A DNA stretch of 64,000 nucleotides, from the NCBI GenBank assembly GCA_003150225.1, contig QAND01000017.1, positions 9,479 to 73,478 of the forward strand, in the 5' to 3' direction. The notes under the pieces are model-generated. The model was not told the origin of the DNA and did no database searches. It saw nothing but the letters and a program-made list of their open reading frames with translations. A program made the translations under genes and the position numbers. Of this stretch, positions 42,541 to 53,851 are shown piece by piece. This stretch comes from Bacillota bacterium. GTDB taxonomy: Bacteria > Bacillota > Clostridia > Christensenellales > QAND01. Each line of letters opens with the position of its first letter. Position 1 is the stretch's first letter.

Positions 42541-43698
42541 ATGGATAGATTGATGGAAGCAAAACCCTGGAAAAAAGTGGACTGGTGGCTGCTAGGCGCG
42601 GTGGTCGCTCTATGTGTGGTGGGCTTTATTGCCATCACCTATGCTACTGCTGATCCCTTTACCGGGGGAGAAGCCACTTTCTCCGAAAAGCTTACCAACT
42701 TGAACTTGGATACCGTGAAAAAGCAGGTGCTATGGTTCGGAGTAGGACTTGTGGCTATGGCCTTTATGGCACTGCTGGATTATACTGCGTTAAAGGATAT
42801 ATCCGTATGGATCTACGGCGTCAATGCTGTGATCCTGCTGGCGCTGTTTTCTTTGGCCACCGTGACCCGACAGACCGTGAGCTGGTATAAGTTTGGCAAC
42901 ATCGGGTTCCAGCCATCGGAGATCTGCAAGCTTTCTCTCATTTTATACCTGGGGAAAATCCTATGTGACAACATTCGGGGGGAACGGGGAATCCAATATT
43001 TTACCGACGCGCTAAAACCCCTGGTGGTGACCGGTATTGTGTTTGTCCTGGTGATGCTCCAGCCCGATATGGGAACCGCCGCGGTTTATGTGAGCATCTG
43101 CATCGGAATGATGTTTGTGGTGGGAGTCGGCTGGAAGATTGTGGCCACGCTGGGGGCATCCGCTCTTGCCATTGCGCCCCTTATGTGGTTTTTTGTGTTG
43201 GACGACCGCCAGCGAAACCGAATCATCACAACGCTGAATCCCAGCGCGGATATTGGTAACACTGGCTATAACGTGCATTATAGCAAGATGGCCATCGGCA
43301 GCGGCGGCGTTACCGGGAAGGGAATGTTCAGCGAGGGAGCCCTCAGCCAGTTAAACTGGGTGCCGGAAAAGCATACCGATTTTATCTTCTCCGCCATTGG
43401 AGAGGCTTTTGGGCTCATCGGCGGATTGACGGTTATCCTTTTGTATGGATTGCTGATTTGGCGGATTATCTATATTGGGATGAACGCCCAGAACCAATAT
43501 GGAACCCTGATTTGCGCCGGCGTTGCCTCCATGTTTATGTTCCATATCTTTGAGAATATCGGCATGACCATGGGGATTATGCCCGTTACGGGCATTCCGT
43601 TGCCCTTCATCAGCTATGGTGGCAGCAGCATGCTTACCAATATGTTGGCCGTCGGCCTTGTGATGGGGGTAAAAGCGCGAACACGAAAAATCTATTGA
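42541..43698 (+). CDS. rodA: SEDS peptidoglycan polymerase RodA
   Basis: 385 residues, ten membrane helices. FQPSEICKLSLILYLGKIL, MLQPDMGTAAVY, WVPEKHTDFIFSAIGEAFG with catalytic Asp280, and GIPLPFISYGGSSMLTNM. It polymerises lipid II and pairs with PBP2, encoded just upstream. Confidence 0.95.
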   Translation: MDRLMEAKPWKKVDWWLLGAVVALCVVGFIAITYATADPFTGGEATFSEKLTNLNLDTVKKQVLWFGVGLVAMAFMALLDYTALKDISVWIYGVNAVILLALFSLATVTRQTVSWYKFGNIGFQPSEICKLSLILYLGKILCDNIRGERGIQYFTDALKPLVVTGIVFVLVMLQPDMGTAAVYVSICIGMMFVVGVGWKIVATLGASALAIAPLMWFFVLDDRQRNRIITTLNPSADIGNTGYNVHYSKMAIGSGGVTGKGMFSEGALSQLNWVPEKHTDFIFSAIGEAFGLIGGLTVILLYGLLIWRIIYIGMNAQNQYGTLICAGVASMFMFHIFENIGMTMGIMPVTGIPLPFISYGGSSMLTNMLAVGLVMGVKARTRKIY

Positions 43699-43708
43699 TT
43701 GAACACTT

Positions 43709-43735
43709 GGGGGATGCGAAGGCATCCCCCTTTTT
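43709..43735 (+). terminator. Terminator after rodA
   Basis: GGGGGATGC and GCATCCCCC around GAAG, then T5. Confidence 0.94.
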
Positions 43736-43792
43736 GTTGGGATTTTTATGGACATCCACGCATATAGATAATCGAACAACTATGGGGTTGAG

Positions 43793-44527
43793 GTGGATGC
43801 CATGGATGAGGAAAAGGGCTTTGTGTCCAGGGAGATCAACAACGACTGGCACCGGCCGGATCGGCATAAGCGCAGTGGGAGGAAACGGCGGAACTACCGC
43901 TTTTATGGCGCTTCCCGGCAGCGCTCCCATTACCGCAGAAACGAGCCTCGGAGCGGAATGGCCTGGGGAAAACGGCTTGGGATCAAGACGGGGATTTGCG
44001 CGGGTCTGGTGGCTCTCTGCTTATTTTTAAAGTTTTCTGGCTTGCCGGCAGCTGAGAAAGCCATGGGATATTTAGAGGGCGTTATCACCTATGATATGGA
44101 CTTTTCCCAACCCTTTGGCGAGCTGAAATTTGTGGAGAACATCTTTCCCCAGGCGGGAGAGGTGTTTGGCGGGGAGACCAAGACCTATGCCATGCCTTTC
44201 ATTGGGGAGGTTGTCCAGGGATTTGGCCAAGAGAACTCCATGGGTTTGGTCATCGCATCGGGGATGGAAAAACAGCAGGTGACGGCTTGCGGGCCGGGTC
44301 AGGTGGCAAAGCGGGGGACCAGCAGCACCCTGGGGAATTACGTCCGTATTACCCATCCCGATGGAATGGAAACCAGTTACTATGGCCTGGCGGAATCCCC
44401 GTTAAAGGAAGGGGATACCGTGGAAAAAGGGGCCGTGGTGGGAACGCTTCAGGAAAAGGAGCTATACCTGGAATTTACCAAGAATTCCATTCCAAAGGAT
44501 CCTATGAACTACATTGCGGTGGAATAG
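43793..44527 (+). CDS. spoIVFA: SpoIVFA-like degenerate M23 (LytM-fold) membrane protein
   Basis: 244 residues from GTG 43793 (ATG at 43802 also possible). A basic cytoplasmic N-terminus (about 1-60), one membrane helix (about 65-83) and a C-terminal M23-like domain (about 130-244; YAMPFIGEVVQGFGQ, TLGNYVRITHPDGMETSYYG, EGDTVEKGAVVGTL). The zinc-binding His residues of active M23 peptidases are missing (MGLVIAS, ELYLEF). In Bacillus SpoIVFA anchors and inhibits SpoIVFB in the outer forespore membrane; the next gene is spoIVFB with no gap. Assignment is by fold and context. Confidence 0.75.
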   Translation: MDAMDEEKGFVSREINNDWHRPDRHKRSGRKRRNYRFYGASRQRSHYRRNEPRSGMAWGKRLGIKTGICAGLVALCLFLKFSGLPAAEKAMGYLEGVITYDMDFSQPFGELKFVENIFPQAGEVFGGETKTYAMPFIGEVVQGFGQENSMGLVIASGMEKQQVTACGPGQVAKRGTSSTLGNYVRITHPDGMETSYYGLAESPLKEGDTVEKGAVVGTLQEKELYLEFTKNSIPKDPMNYIAVE

Positions 44528-45406
44528 ATGAAGCTGTTTGCCTTCCGTGGGATCCGCGTTTTGGTGGATCCCATTTTAATTGTATTGTTGGCAGTGGCCG
44601 CCCTTCTTGGAGTGGGAAGGGATATGGTGCTGATGTTTGCTTTTGTCTTTGGGCATGAGCTTTGCCATACCCTAATGGCCATAGCGCTTGGGGTGGAGAT
44701 CGATGAGATTGAGCTGCTGCCCTTCGGCGGGGTAGCCCGGGCCAGGGGCATGGATCGGGTGGTGGGATGGCGGGAGGTTCTCATTGCTCTGGTAGGGCCG
44801 CTTTTTAACTTCTTATGCGCCTGGTGCTGTCTTATGGCAGCGAAGCTATGGCCGCAATTTGCACCCGCTCTTTTGACTCCGGTGTATCTTAATCTAACTA
44901 TGGGCTGTTTTAACCTGCTGCCCGCTTTCCCGCTGGACGGCGGTCGGATCCTGCGCAGTCTGCTCAGCAGCTTTCTGGGCAGGGAACGGGCAACCGATGT
45001 TTGCGCCGTGATTGGAGTTGCCCTAGGGGCGGGGTTGAGCTGTTTTGGAATCTGGGGAGTGCTGTCTGTGGGCCGGGTAAATCCGCTTCTGATCTCCATT
45101 GGGGTATTTATCATCCTGAACGCCCTTCGGGAAAAACGACGCTGGGCCCTGGGCGCGGTGACCAACCTGGAGGAGAAACGGCAGATTATCCGGCGGGGCG
45201 CCATGGAGGAGAGCTGGATTACAGCGGGAAAGGAGGTCAGCCTATGGGAAATCGCACGGCGGTTTCATAAAAATCGGTACACCGTAGTCCGGGTGGTGGA
45301 TGAAAGAATGCGGCCCTTAGGTACGGTGTATGAGGATCGCATCTTGGACTGTATCCTTCGCGGAGAGCGGGAAAAGACCCTGGGAGAGCTGGTGCGCAGC
45401 GGTTGA
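44528..45406 (+). CDS. spoIVFB: Site-2 intramembrane metalloprotease SpoIVFB
   Basis: 292 residues. Six hydrophobic segments with zinc motif HELCH (43-47) and the third ligand Asp in NLLPAFPLDGGR, as in S2P proteases. A C-terminal CBS-like part (about 215-292; VSLWEIARRFHKNRYTVVRV) fits SpoIVFB, which binds ATP there. It cleaves pro-sigma-K during sporulation, so the organism or its recent ancestor forms spores. It begins directly after spoIVFA. Confidence 0.9.
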   Translation: MKLFAFRGIRVLVDPILIVLLAVAALLGVGRDMVLMFAFVFGHELCHTLMAIALGVEIDEIELLPFGGVARARGMDRVVGWREVLIALVGPLFNFLCAWCCLMAAKLWPQFAPALLTPVYLNLTMGCFNLLPAFPLDGGRILRSLLSSFLGRERATDVCAVIGVALGAGLSCFGIWGVLSVGRVNPLLISIGVFIILNALREKRRWALGAVTNLEEKRQIIRRGAMEESWITAGKEVSLWEIARRFHKNRYTVVRVVDERMRPLGTVYEDRILDCILRGEREKTLGELVRSG

Positions 45407-45474
45407 AATTTCTTCTGGTTTAGGGTACTATTGTCCAGATAAACTAGAAGAAACTTGAAAGAGGTAAAGCGTTT

Positions 45475-47301
45475 TTGACGAGAGATCTTTCCTGGCTGGC
45501 CCGAGTGGAAAAGCCCTCCCGGTACACCGGCGGCGAACTGAATATGATCCGAAAGGACCCTTCCAACAGGGTCCGTTTTGCGTTGTCCTTTCCCGATACT
45601 TACGAGATTGGCATGTCCCATATGGGGTCTCGAATCCTCTATCACATTTTGAACGATCGGGAGGATTGCTACTGCGAACGGTGCTATACCCCATGGCCCG
45701 ACGCCATGGCAGAGCTGAAACATGCGGGGCAAAAGCTGTTTTCCCTGGAAACCTATACCGATTTGGATCAATTCGATATCGTGGGATTTTCCCTTCTATA
45801 TGAACTGACCTACTCCAACGTCCTTGCGATGCTGAAGCTGGCGGGCATCCCCCTTTGTGGGAAAGACCGCGGGGAGGACATGCCCCTTATTGCTGCGGGA
45901 GGCCCCTGCGCCGTGAACCCGGAGCCCATGGCGGATTTTATCGATGTGTTCATGATCGGGGATGGGGAGGAGACCATCGGCATTTTGGTGGATGAATACA
46001 AACGAGCCAAGGCGGAAGGGGTGGATCGGAAGGAGCTGCTCCGTCGGCTCAGCCGGCTGGAGGGATTCTATGTGCCCTCCCTCTATGCGGTCTCCTATCT
46101 GCCCGACGGCCGGGTGGAGCGGGTCGCCCCCATGGATGGGGCACCGGAGCGAGTGAAGAAGGCTATTGTCCGGGATTTGGATAAGGCGCCTTTTCCCACC
46201 TGTCCTCTAGTGCCCTATACCTCCATCATTCATGACCGGGCGGGGATTGAGCTGTTCCGGGGCTGCACCCGGGGCTGTCGCTTCTGCCAGGCGGGGTACC
46301 TTTACCGACCCATGCGTCTTCGGAAAAAGGAGACCCTATTGGAGCAGGCCAGGGAGACCATCCGCACCACCGGTTACGAGGAGGTTTCTTTGACCTCTCT
46401 TTCCTCGGGAGACTATCCTAAGCTCACGGAGCTGATCCATGAGCTGGATCGTGAGCTGCGCCCTCAAAGGGTAAGCCTTTCTTTGCCGTCTCTTAGGATC
46501 GACAGCTTTTTGAAGGATTACGCAGAGGGTACCGCCAGCGTACGGAAGAGTTCTCTTACCTTTGCTCCTGAGGCGGGGACCCAGCGGCTTCGGGATGTGA
46601 TCAATAAGGGGGTTGACGAGGAAGACCTTATGAGCAGCGTCCGGGACGCCTTTTCCGAGGGGTACAGCAGCATCAAGCTGTACTTTATGCTGGGACTGCC
46701 CACCGAGACCGATGAGGATCTCCTGGGAATTGGGGAGCTGGCAAAGAAGGTGGTGGCGGAGTTCTACCGCCAGCCCAAGGAAAATCGGCCGAAACCCGTT
46801 TCCGTAACGGTATCCGCGTCCACCTTTGTTCCCAAGCCCTTTACTCCTTTTGGCTGGGCTCCCCAGATCCCCTTGGAGGAGATCGTGCGGCGGCAGAAAC
46901 TGCTGCGTGACAGCTTGGCGGGGGAAAAGCGCATCCGGGTACAGACCCATGATCCCTATACCAGCGTGCTGGAGGCGGTGTTCTCCCGGGGGGACCGCCG
47001 TCTGGGGAAGGCCATTGCGCTGGCTTGTGAGCGGGGAGCTATGTTGGATGGATGGCGGGAATGGATGGACTATGATCGCTGGGTCCAGGCTATCCGGGAC
47101 GCCGGCCTGGAGGTGGATTTCTATGCCCACCGCCAGCGGGAGCTGGCTGAGACGCTGCCCTACGACCATATTGACATCGGTGTGACCAAGGGGTACTTGG
47201 TTCGGGAACTCCATCGAGCGGAGGCAGCGGAAACCACCCCCTATTGCCAGGGGAATTGTCAGGGTTGCGGGCTAATGAAGGAATGTGGGGTGACGGCGTG
47301 A
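45475..47301 (+). CDS. TIGR03960 family radical SAM protein
   Basis: 608 residues from TTG 45475. An N-terminal B12-binding-like region (SFPDTYEIGMSHMGSRILYH, FDIVGFSLLYELTYSNVLAM, each within the first 130 residues), then a radical SAM domain with CxxxCxxC at Cys264, Cys268 and Cys271 (CTRGCRFC). The C-terminus has a Cys-rich end (CQGNCQGCGLMKEC). Usually paired with the TIGR03936 gene next to rng; the reaction is not known. GTGA overlap with the next gene. Confidence 0.88.
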   Translation: MTRDLSWLARVEKPSRYTGGELNMIRKDPSNRVRFALSFPDTYEIGMSHMGSRILYHILNDREDCYCERCYTPWPDAMAELKHAGQKLFSLETYTDLDQFDIVGFSLLYELTYSNVLAMLKLAGIPLCGKDRGEDMPLIAAGGPCAVNPEPMADFIDVFMIGDGEETIGILVDEYKRAKAEGVDRKELLRRLSRLEGFYVPSLYAVSYLPDGRVERVAPMDGAPERVKKAIVRDLDKAPFPTCPLVPYTSIIHDRAGIELFRGCTRGCRFCQAGYLYRPMRLRKKETLLEQARETIRTTGYEEVSLTSLSSGDYPKLTELIHELDRELRPQRVSLSLPSLRIDSFLKDYAEGTASVRKSSLTFAPEAGTQRLRDVINKGVDEEDLMSSVRDAFSEGYSSIKLYFMLGLPTETDEDLLGIGELAKKVVAEFYRQPKENRPKPVSVTVSASTFVPKPFTPFGWAPQIPLEEIVRRQKLLRDSLAGEKRIRVQTHDPYTSVLEAVFSRGDRRLGKAIALACERGAMLDGWREWMDYDRWVQAIRDAGLEVDFYAHRQRELAETLPYDHIDIGVTKGYLVRELHRAEAAETTPYCQGNCQGCGLMKECGVTA

Positions 47302-47960
47302 GGATTCTGGTACAGTTTGAAAAGACCGGCCCCGCCCGGTATATTTCCCATTTGGACCTGCTGCGCTGTGTTCAGCGAACCTTAAAGCTCATGGACGCTC
47401 CCATGGCCTATACCGCGGGATTCAACCCCCATCCCAAGCTTTCCTTTGCCCAGGCTCTGCCCATGTATATGGAGAGCATAGGGGAATACTTTGTGCTGGA
47501 ATTGACCCAGCCGGTGGATTTTTCCTCCTTTGTTGAGGATTTTAACCGGCGAGGCTATGCGGGGATCAAGGCGGTGGCAGCCCGGGAAATGCCTCGGGAG
47601 GAGGGGAACCCCATGGCCATGGTGCGGGCGGCCCGGTATCTTTATCCTATAGCGGGGGATTCTGGGAAAATCCGACAGGCAGTTGCTGGCATTTTAGGGG
47701 AAAAAGAGGTATTATTTGATAAGAAGGGTAAGGGCGGCATCCGCCAAGTGAATCTGCGGGAGCGGATCTTTGAGCTTGCGTACCGGGACGGGGTTTTGCA
47801 TTTGCTGTTGGGGTGCGGAGAACAGAATCTGGTTCCGGCGGAAGTGATCAACCGGCTGTATGAGCGGATGGGGGAGGAGACCCGCATCGAGAACCGGGAT
47901 GTCCTGCGGACCCAGCTCTACTATTATGATGAAGAAAAGGGGCTTGTACCCTTTCTATAA
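47298..47960 (+). CDS. TIGR03936/DUF2344 family protein
   Basis: 220 residues from GTG 47298, whose GTGA overlaps the preceding stop; the frame opens earlier but only inside the radical SAM gene. Typical start VQFEKTGPARYISHLDLLRC, then AGFNPHPKLSFAQALP and GIGEYF-like YMESIGEYFVLEL. In some species this domain is fused to the radical SAM protein. Function unknown; a link with rRNA or tRNA processing is suggested by its constant place before rng. Confidence 0.85.
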   Translation: MRILVQFEKTGPARYISHLDLLRCVQRTLKLMDAPMAYTAGFNPHPKLSFAQALPMYMESIGEYFVLELTQPVDFSSFVEDFNRRGYAGIKAVAAREMPREEGNPMAMVRAARYLYPIAGDSGKIRQAVAGILGEKEVLFDKKGKGGIRQVNLRERIFELAYRDGVLHLLLGCGEQNLVPAEVINRLYERMGEETRIENRDVLRTQLYYYDEEKGLVPFL

Positions 47961-47991
47961 ATTTATTCTATAAACTGGTGGATCAAATCGA

Positions 47992-49521
47992 ATGAGAAGC
48001 AATATTTATTTGGACGCGAATCCCTATGAGGTGCGGGTTGCGGTGGTGGAGGATGGCAACCTGGCTGAACTCTATGTGGAACGCAAGGGCAGCGAACGCA
48101 TCGTGGGGAATATTTACAAAGGCGTGGTAAAGAATGTCCTGCCCGGTATGCAGGCCGCCTTTGTGGATATTGGCATCGAACGAAACGCCTTTCTTTATGC
48201 CGGGGACATCAGCGTGGACGCCGTGGACGAGGAGTTGCCCGAGGAGGATGAGAGGGCCAAGCGCATCCCCGACATCCGGAAGCTGGTTCGGGTGGGGCAA
48301 TCCATCATGGTACAGGTGTTAAAGGAGCCCTTTGGCACCAAAGGGGCCAGGGTTACCACCAATATCACCCTGCCGGGATACAAAGTGGTGCTGTTGCCCA
48401 AGGCCAATTATGTGGGCATCTCCCGGAAGATCGAGGACGAGGAGGAACGGACCCGGCTTAAGACCATCCTGGAGGAGATCAAACCCAGCCACCGAGGGGT
48501 CATCGCCCGGACCAGCGCCCTGGGGGCTGACCGGGAGGAGCTGGCCCAGCAGATTCAGGCTCAGATGGATACCTATCAGGAGATTCACGCCATCTATGAT
48601 TGCTGCAAGGCGCCGAAGCTGATCCATAGTGAGGAGAACATCTATTACCGTACCGTTCGGGATGCCTTCAACCAGGACATCAGCGGGTTTTATATCAGCG
48701 ATCCTCAGGCATATGAGTACGTCCGGTCTTTGGTAGAAGCGGTAAACCCCGACCTGCTGGACCGGGTGAGCTTTTTTGATAAGCATTATGATATGTTTGA
48801 GTACCATGGGCTGGAGAGTAAGATTGATAAGGCGCTTGCTCGGAAGGTATGGCTGAAAAGCGGTGGGTATTTGATCTTTGATTCCGCCGAAGCCCTTACC
48901 GTTATCGATGTGAACACCGGAAAATTTGTGGGGACCAATTCCCTGCAGGATACCATCCTGAAGACCAATATAGAGGCGGCGGAGGAGATCGCCCGCCAGA
49001 TTCGGCTTCGGGATATCTCTGGCATCATCGTGGTGGATTTCATCGATATGGAGGAGCCCTGTAACCGTCAGAAGATCCTGGATGTACTCCGGGAAGCCGT
49101 CAAGCGGGATCGGACTCGCACCATTATATTGGGCATTACGGATTTGGGCATCGTGGAGCTGACCCGAAAGAAAACCAAACAGTCCTTGGGATCGGTGTTC
49201 TATGCGCCCTGCCCTTATTGCGAGGGGGAGGGGATCATTCTGTCCTCTGAGTCCATGGCCATGAAAGCCCGAAAAGAGGTGCTGCACCGGTTTTATCGGG
49301 ATGGGTATGACAACGTGGTGATCATGGCCCATCCGGCGGTCTGCATGGAGATCAACGCTAAAATGCGGCCCGGCGCCCAGCTGATTCCCAGCCCGCCGGG
49401 AAAGCGGGTGTTTTTGCTCTCCAACACCAATATGCACATCGAGCATATGGAGGTGGAAGGGGTTGAGAATCCCCAGGAGGCCTTGGAAATGGGAGCCGTC
49501 CCCCTGGAATGCCGGGGTTAA
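47992..49521 (+). CDS. rng: RNase E/G family endoribonuclease
   Basis: 509 residues. An S1 domain (about 35-125; IVGNIYKGVVKNVLPGMQAAFVDIG, in parts NIYKGVVKNVLPGMQAAF), then the catalytic domain with Asp306 (VIDVNTGKF) and Asp349 (VVDFIDM) and the zinc link CPYC at 407-410. These positions nearly coincide with E. coli RNase E Asp303, Asp346 and Cys404/407. It processes rRNA and turns over mRNA. No long C-terminal scaffold region, so it is RNase G-like. Confidence 0.94.
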   Translation: MRSNIYLDANPYEVRVAVVEDGNLAELYVERKGSERIVGNIYKGVVKNVLPGMQAAFVDIGIERNAFLYAGDISVDAVDEELPEEDERAKRIPDIRKLVRVGQSIMVQVLKEPFGTKGARVTTNITLPGYKVVLLPKANYVGISRKIEDEEERTRLKTILEEIKPSHRGVIARTSALGADREELAQQIQAQMDTYQEIHAIYDCCKAPKLIHSEENIYYRTVRDAFNQDISGFYISDPQAYEYVRSLVEAVNPDLLDRVSFFDKHYDMFEYHGLESKIDKALARKVWLKSGGYLIFDSAEALTVIDVNTGKFVGTNSLQDTILKTNIEAAEEIARQIRLRDISGIIVVDFIDMEEPCNRQKILDVLREAVKRDRTRTIILGITDLGIVELTRKKTKQSLGSVFYAPCPYCEGEGIILSSESMAMKARKEVLHRFYRDGYDNVVIMAHPAVCMEINAKMRPGAQLIPSPPGKRVFLLSNTNMHIEHMEVEGVENPQEALEMGAVPLECRG

Positions 49522-49533
49522 GGCATTGCTTCA

Positions 49534-49562
49534 TTGACAAGCCCCTTCCGCTATGCTATCAT
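49534..49562 (+). promoter_or_regulatory. Promoter of rplU-rpmA
   Basis: TTGACA (49534-49539), 17-base spacer, TATCAT (49557-49562) with TGC before it. Confidence 0.85.
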
Positions 49563-49567
49563 CTATT

Positions 49568-49650
49568 GATGTTACCGCTCATAACGGGCTATAAGCGCAG
49601 AGATGCCGCCCGGGTTGGCGAGTCCCAATTATAATACGGGGAGGTGCAAC
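49568..49650 (+). ncRNA. rplU leader, probable L21-type autoregulatory RNA
   Basis: About 90 bases of transcribed leader with possible helices (GGGC / GCCC; GCC / GGC) ending in a GGGGAGGTG binding site. Position between a strong promoter and rplU fits the L21 leader of Bacillota; the match to that RNA family was not verified. Confidence 0.45.
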
Positions 49651-49654
49651 AATC

Positions 49655-49960
49655 ATGTATGCCATCATCAAAACCGGCGGCAAGCAGTACAAGGTGCAGG
49701 AAGGCGATACCATTTTTGTGGAGAAGCTGAATGTGGAAAACGGTGCCGAAGTGGAGTTTGACGCGTTGCTGGTCGGCGACGGGGAGTCCGTAAAGGTGGG
49801 CGCTCCTATCGTGGACGGCGTAAAGGTGAAGGCCAAGGTGGATTCCGTGGTCAAGGGCAAGAAGATCATCGTCTATAAGTTCAAGCCCAAGAAGAACTAC
49901 CGGAAGAAGACCGGCCACAGGCAGCCCTATTCCAAGGTTGAGATCGTTTCCATTGGATAA
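49655..49960 (+). CDS. rplU: 50S ribosomal protein L21
   Basis: 101 residues. [19 protein letters not shown] at the N-terminus and [19 protein letters not shown] at the C-terminus are the L21 signature. GGGGAGGTG precedes the start. First gene of rplU-rpmA. Confidence 0.97.
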   Translation: MYAIIKTGGKQYKVQEGDTIFVEKLNVENGAEVEFDALLVGDGESVKVGAPIVDGVKVKAKVDSVVKGKKIIVYKFKPKKNYRKKTGHRQPYSKVEIVSIG

Positions 49961-49995
49961 GGCCAAGCGATTTTAGTAAAGAGAGGTGTTTGACT

Positions 49996-50259
49996 TTGGC
50001 ACATAAAAAAGGTGTAGGTAGCTCTCGGAACGGCCGCGACAGCAACAGCAAGCGGCTGGGCGTAAAGCGGGGCGACGGCCAGTTTGTACTGGCGGGTAAT
50101 ATCCTGGTTCGGCAGCGGGGCACCAAGATCCATCCTGGTAACAACGTGGGCCGCGGCAGCGACGATACCCTCTTTGCCCTGGTGGACGGCAAGGTGAAGT
50201 TCGAGCGCAAGGGCAGGGATAAGAAATTGGTTTCCGTATATGAGGAGATCGCTCAGTAA
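49996..50259 (+). CDS. rpmA: 50S ribosomal protein L27, without N-terminal extension
   Basis: 87 residues from TTG 49996, giving [27 protein letters not shown] at 49981-49988 fits this start, while the TTG at 49990 would be too close. L27 of most Bacillota begins with an extension ending in LQFF that the Prp protease (YsxB) removes. Neither the extension nor a prp gene between rplU and rpmA is present here. RNA-binding [11 protein letters not shown] and [16 protein letters not shown] confirm the protein. Confidence 0.97.
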   Translation: MAHKKGVGSSRNGRDSNSKRLGVKRGDGQFVLAGNILVRQRGTKIHPGNNVGRGSDDTLFALVDGKVKFERKGRDKKLVSVYEEIAQ

Positions 50260-50269
50260 ATGAATGGAG

Positions 50270-50295
50270 GACCGCAGCAATGCTGCGGTCTTTTT
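50270..50295 (+). terminator. Terminator after rpmA
   Basis: GACCGCAGC and GCTGCGGTC around AAT, then T5. Confidence 0.94.
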
Positions 50296-50327
50296 GTTTT
50301 TTCAAAGCAGGAAAGGAGGCGAAAGCC

Positions 50328-50708
50328 TTGGAGTTTGCGGAGCTGCTTTATATGGCTCAGGAGGTATTGAACCCAAGAAACCTTTCAGAAAGCGCCGCGG
50401 CGGGATCGGTGGCAGCGGCTCTTTTTGCGGGGGATGGGAAGGTTTACCGAGGCGTATGCATCGACATGCCCTGTGGTATGGGATTCTGTGCCGAACATAG
50501 CGCGGCAGCAGCCATGGTCACTGCGGGGGAGAGCAGGGTGATTCAGATGGTAGCGGTTGGAGAGGATGGACGTGTGGTGCCTCCCTGTGGCCGGTGCCGG
50601 GAATTCATCCGACAGCTGCATCGGGAGAACGGCGAATGCCTGGTGCTGATAGGCGAAGGAGAGGTAAAATCCCTTTCCGAGCTGCTACCCTTTGGCTGGG
50701 AAGGGTGA
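50328..50708 (+). CDS. Cytidine deaminase-like zinc protein
   Basis: 126 residues from TTG 50328 with an ideal AAAGGAGG at 50312-50319. Zinc and catalytic residues: Cys-Ala-Glu in MGFCAEHSAAAAM and PCGRCR in VPPCGRCREFI. The usual Arg after the catalytic Glu is His (CAEH rather than CAER), so it resembles the blasticidin-deaminase-like side of the family rather than a housekeeping Cdd. It deaminates cytidine or a related base. Confidence 0.82.
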   Translation: MEFAELLYMAQEVLNPRNLSESAAAGSVAAALFAGDGKVYRGVCIDMPCGMGFCAEHSAAAAMVTAGESRVIQMVAVGEDGRVVPPCGRCREFIRQLHRENGECLVLIGEGEVKSLSELLPFGWEG

Positions 50709-50747
50709 GTTGCGCTTTTAATTCGCCTAGAAACCTTTTTGGACAAA

Positions 50748-50776
50748 TGGACGTTGCTTTTTTTGTGTAGTATAAT
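50748..50776 (+). promoter_or_regulatory. Promoter of the DNA glycosylase gene
   Basis: TGGACG (50748-50753), 17-base spacer, perfect TATAAT (50771-50776). Confidence 0.65.
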
Positions 50777-50803
50777 AAAACAAACTGAAAGGGTGATGGC
50801 GCC

Positions 50804-53280
<2,477 letters not shown>

Positions 53281-53284
53281 CGAG

Positions 53285-53316
53285 AAAACAAGCCTGCTTA
53301 CCCAGGCTTGTTTTTC
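53285..53316 (+). terminator. Terminator between guaB and purE
   Basis: AACAAGCCTG and CAGGCTTGTT, then TTT. No promoter is seen between it and purE, so it may be leaky or an attenuator. Confidence 0.8.
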
Positions 53317-53343
53317 CTATTTTTTATTGAAGGGGGAACCAAT

Positions 53344-53841
53344 ATGACCAAAGTTGCGGTAATCATGGGAAGCGATTCGGACTGGTCCGTGATGGAAAAA
53401 GCCGTGTCCACTTTGAAATCCTTCGGCGTGGCCCCCACGGTGCGGGTGTTGTCCGCCCACCGTACTCCCGACGAGGCCGCAGCCTTTGCGGCATCAGCCC
53501 GGGAAGAGGGATACTGCGCTATTATTGCCGCCGCGGGCAAGGCTGCGCATCTGGCGGGAGCAATGGCCGCGCACAGCCAGCTACCTGTCATCGGCGTACC
53601 CATCGCATCTGGAGGCCTGGGAGGGCTGGACGCCCTCTTGTCTACCGTCCAGATGCCGCCGGGGCTGCCTGTAGCCACCGTGGCCATTGACGGCGCCGCC
53701 AACGCCGCCATCCTGGCGGTACAGATCGGCGCCTTGAGCGATCCACAGCTGGCGGAGCGCCTGTCCGTCTATCGCAAGGAGATGGGGGATAAGGTTTTAC
53801 AGAAGGACGCGGCCATCGGGAAGTTGGCCGAGAAGCTATAA
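53344..53841 (+). CDS. purE: N5-carboxyaminoimidazole ribonucleotide mutase
   Basis: 165 residues from ATG 53344 with GAAGGGGG. IMGSDSDWSVMEKA, VLSAHRTPDEAAAFA and AAAGKAAHLAGAMAAHSQLP (AAHLAG) are class I PurE marks. It converts N5-CAIR to CAIR in de novo purine synthesis; its partner purK is not in the window. Followed by purM after 10 bases. Confidence 0.95.
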   Translation: MTKVAVIMGSDSDWSVMEKAVSTLKSFGVAPTVRVLSAHRTPDEAAAFAASAREEGYCAIIAAAGKAAHLAGAMAAHSQLPVIGVPIASGGLGGLDALLSTVQMPPGLPVATVAIDGAANAAILAVQIGALSDPQLAERLSVYRKEMGDKVLQKDAAIGKLAEKL

Positions 53842-53851
53842 GGAGGACCCA

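Noticed and set aside
41258..42562. Open frame of 434 codons on the minus strand
   Set aside because: Antisense to the PBP2 gene; no family resemblance and no start signal.
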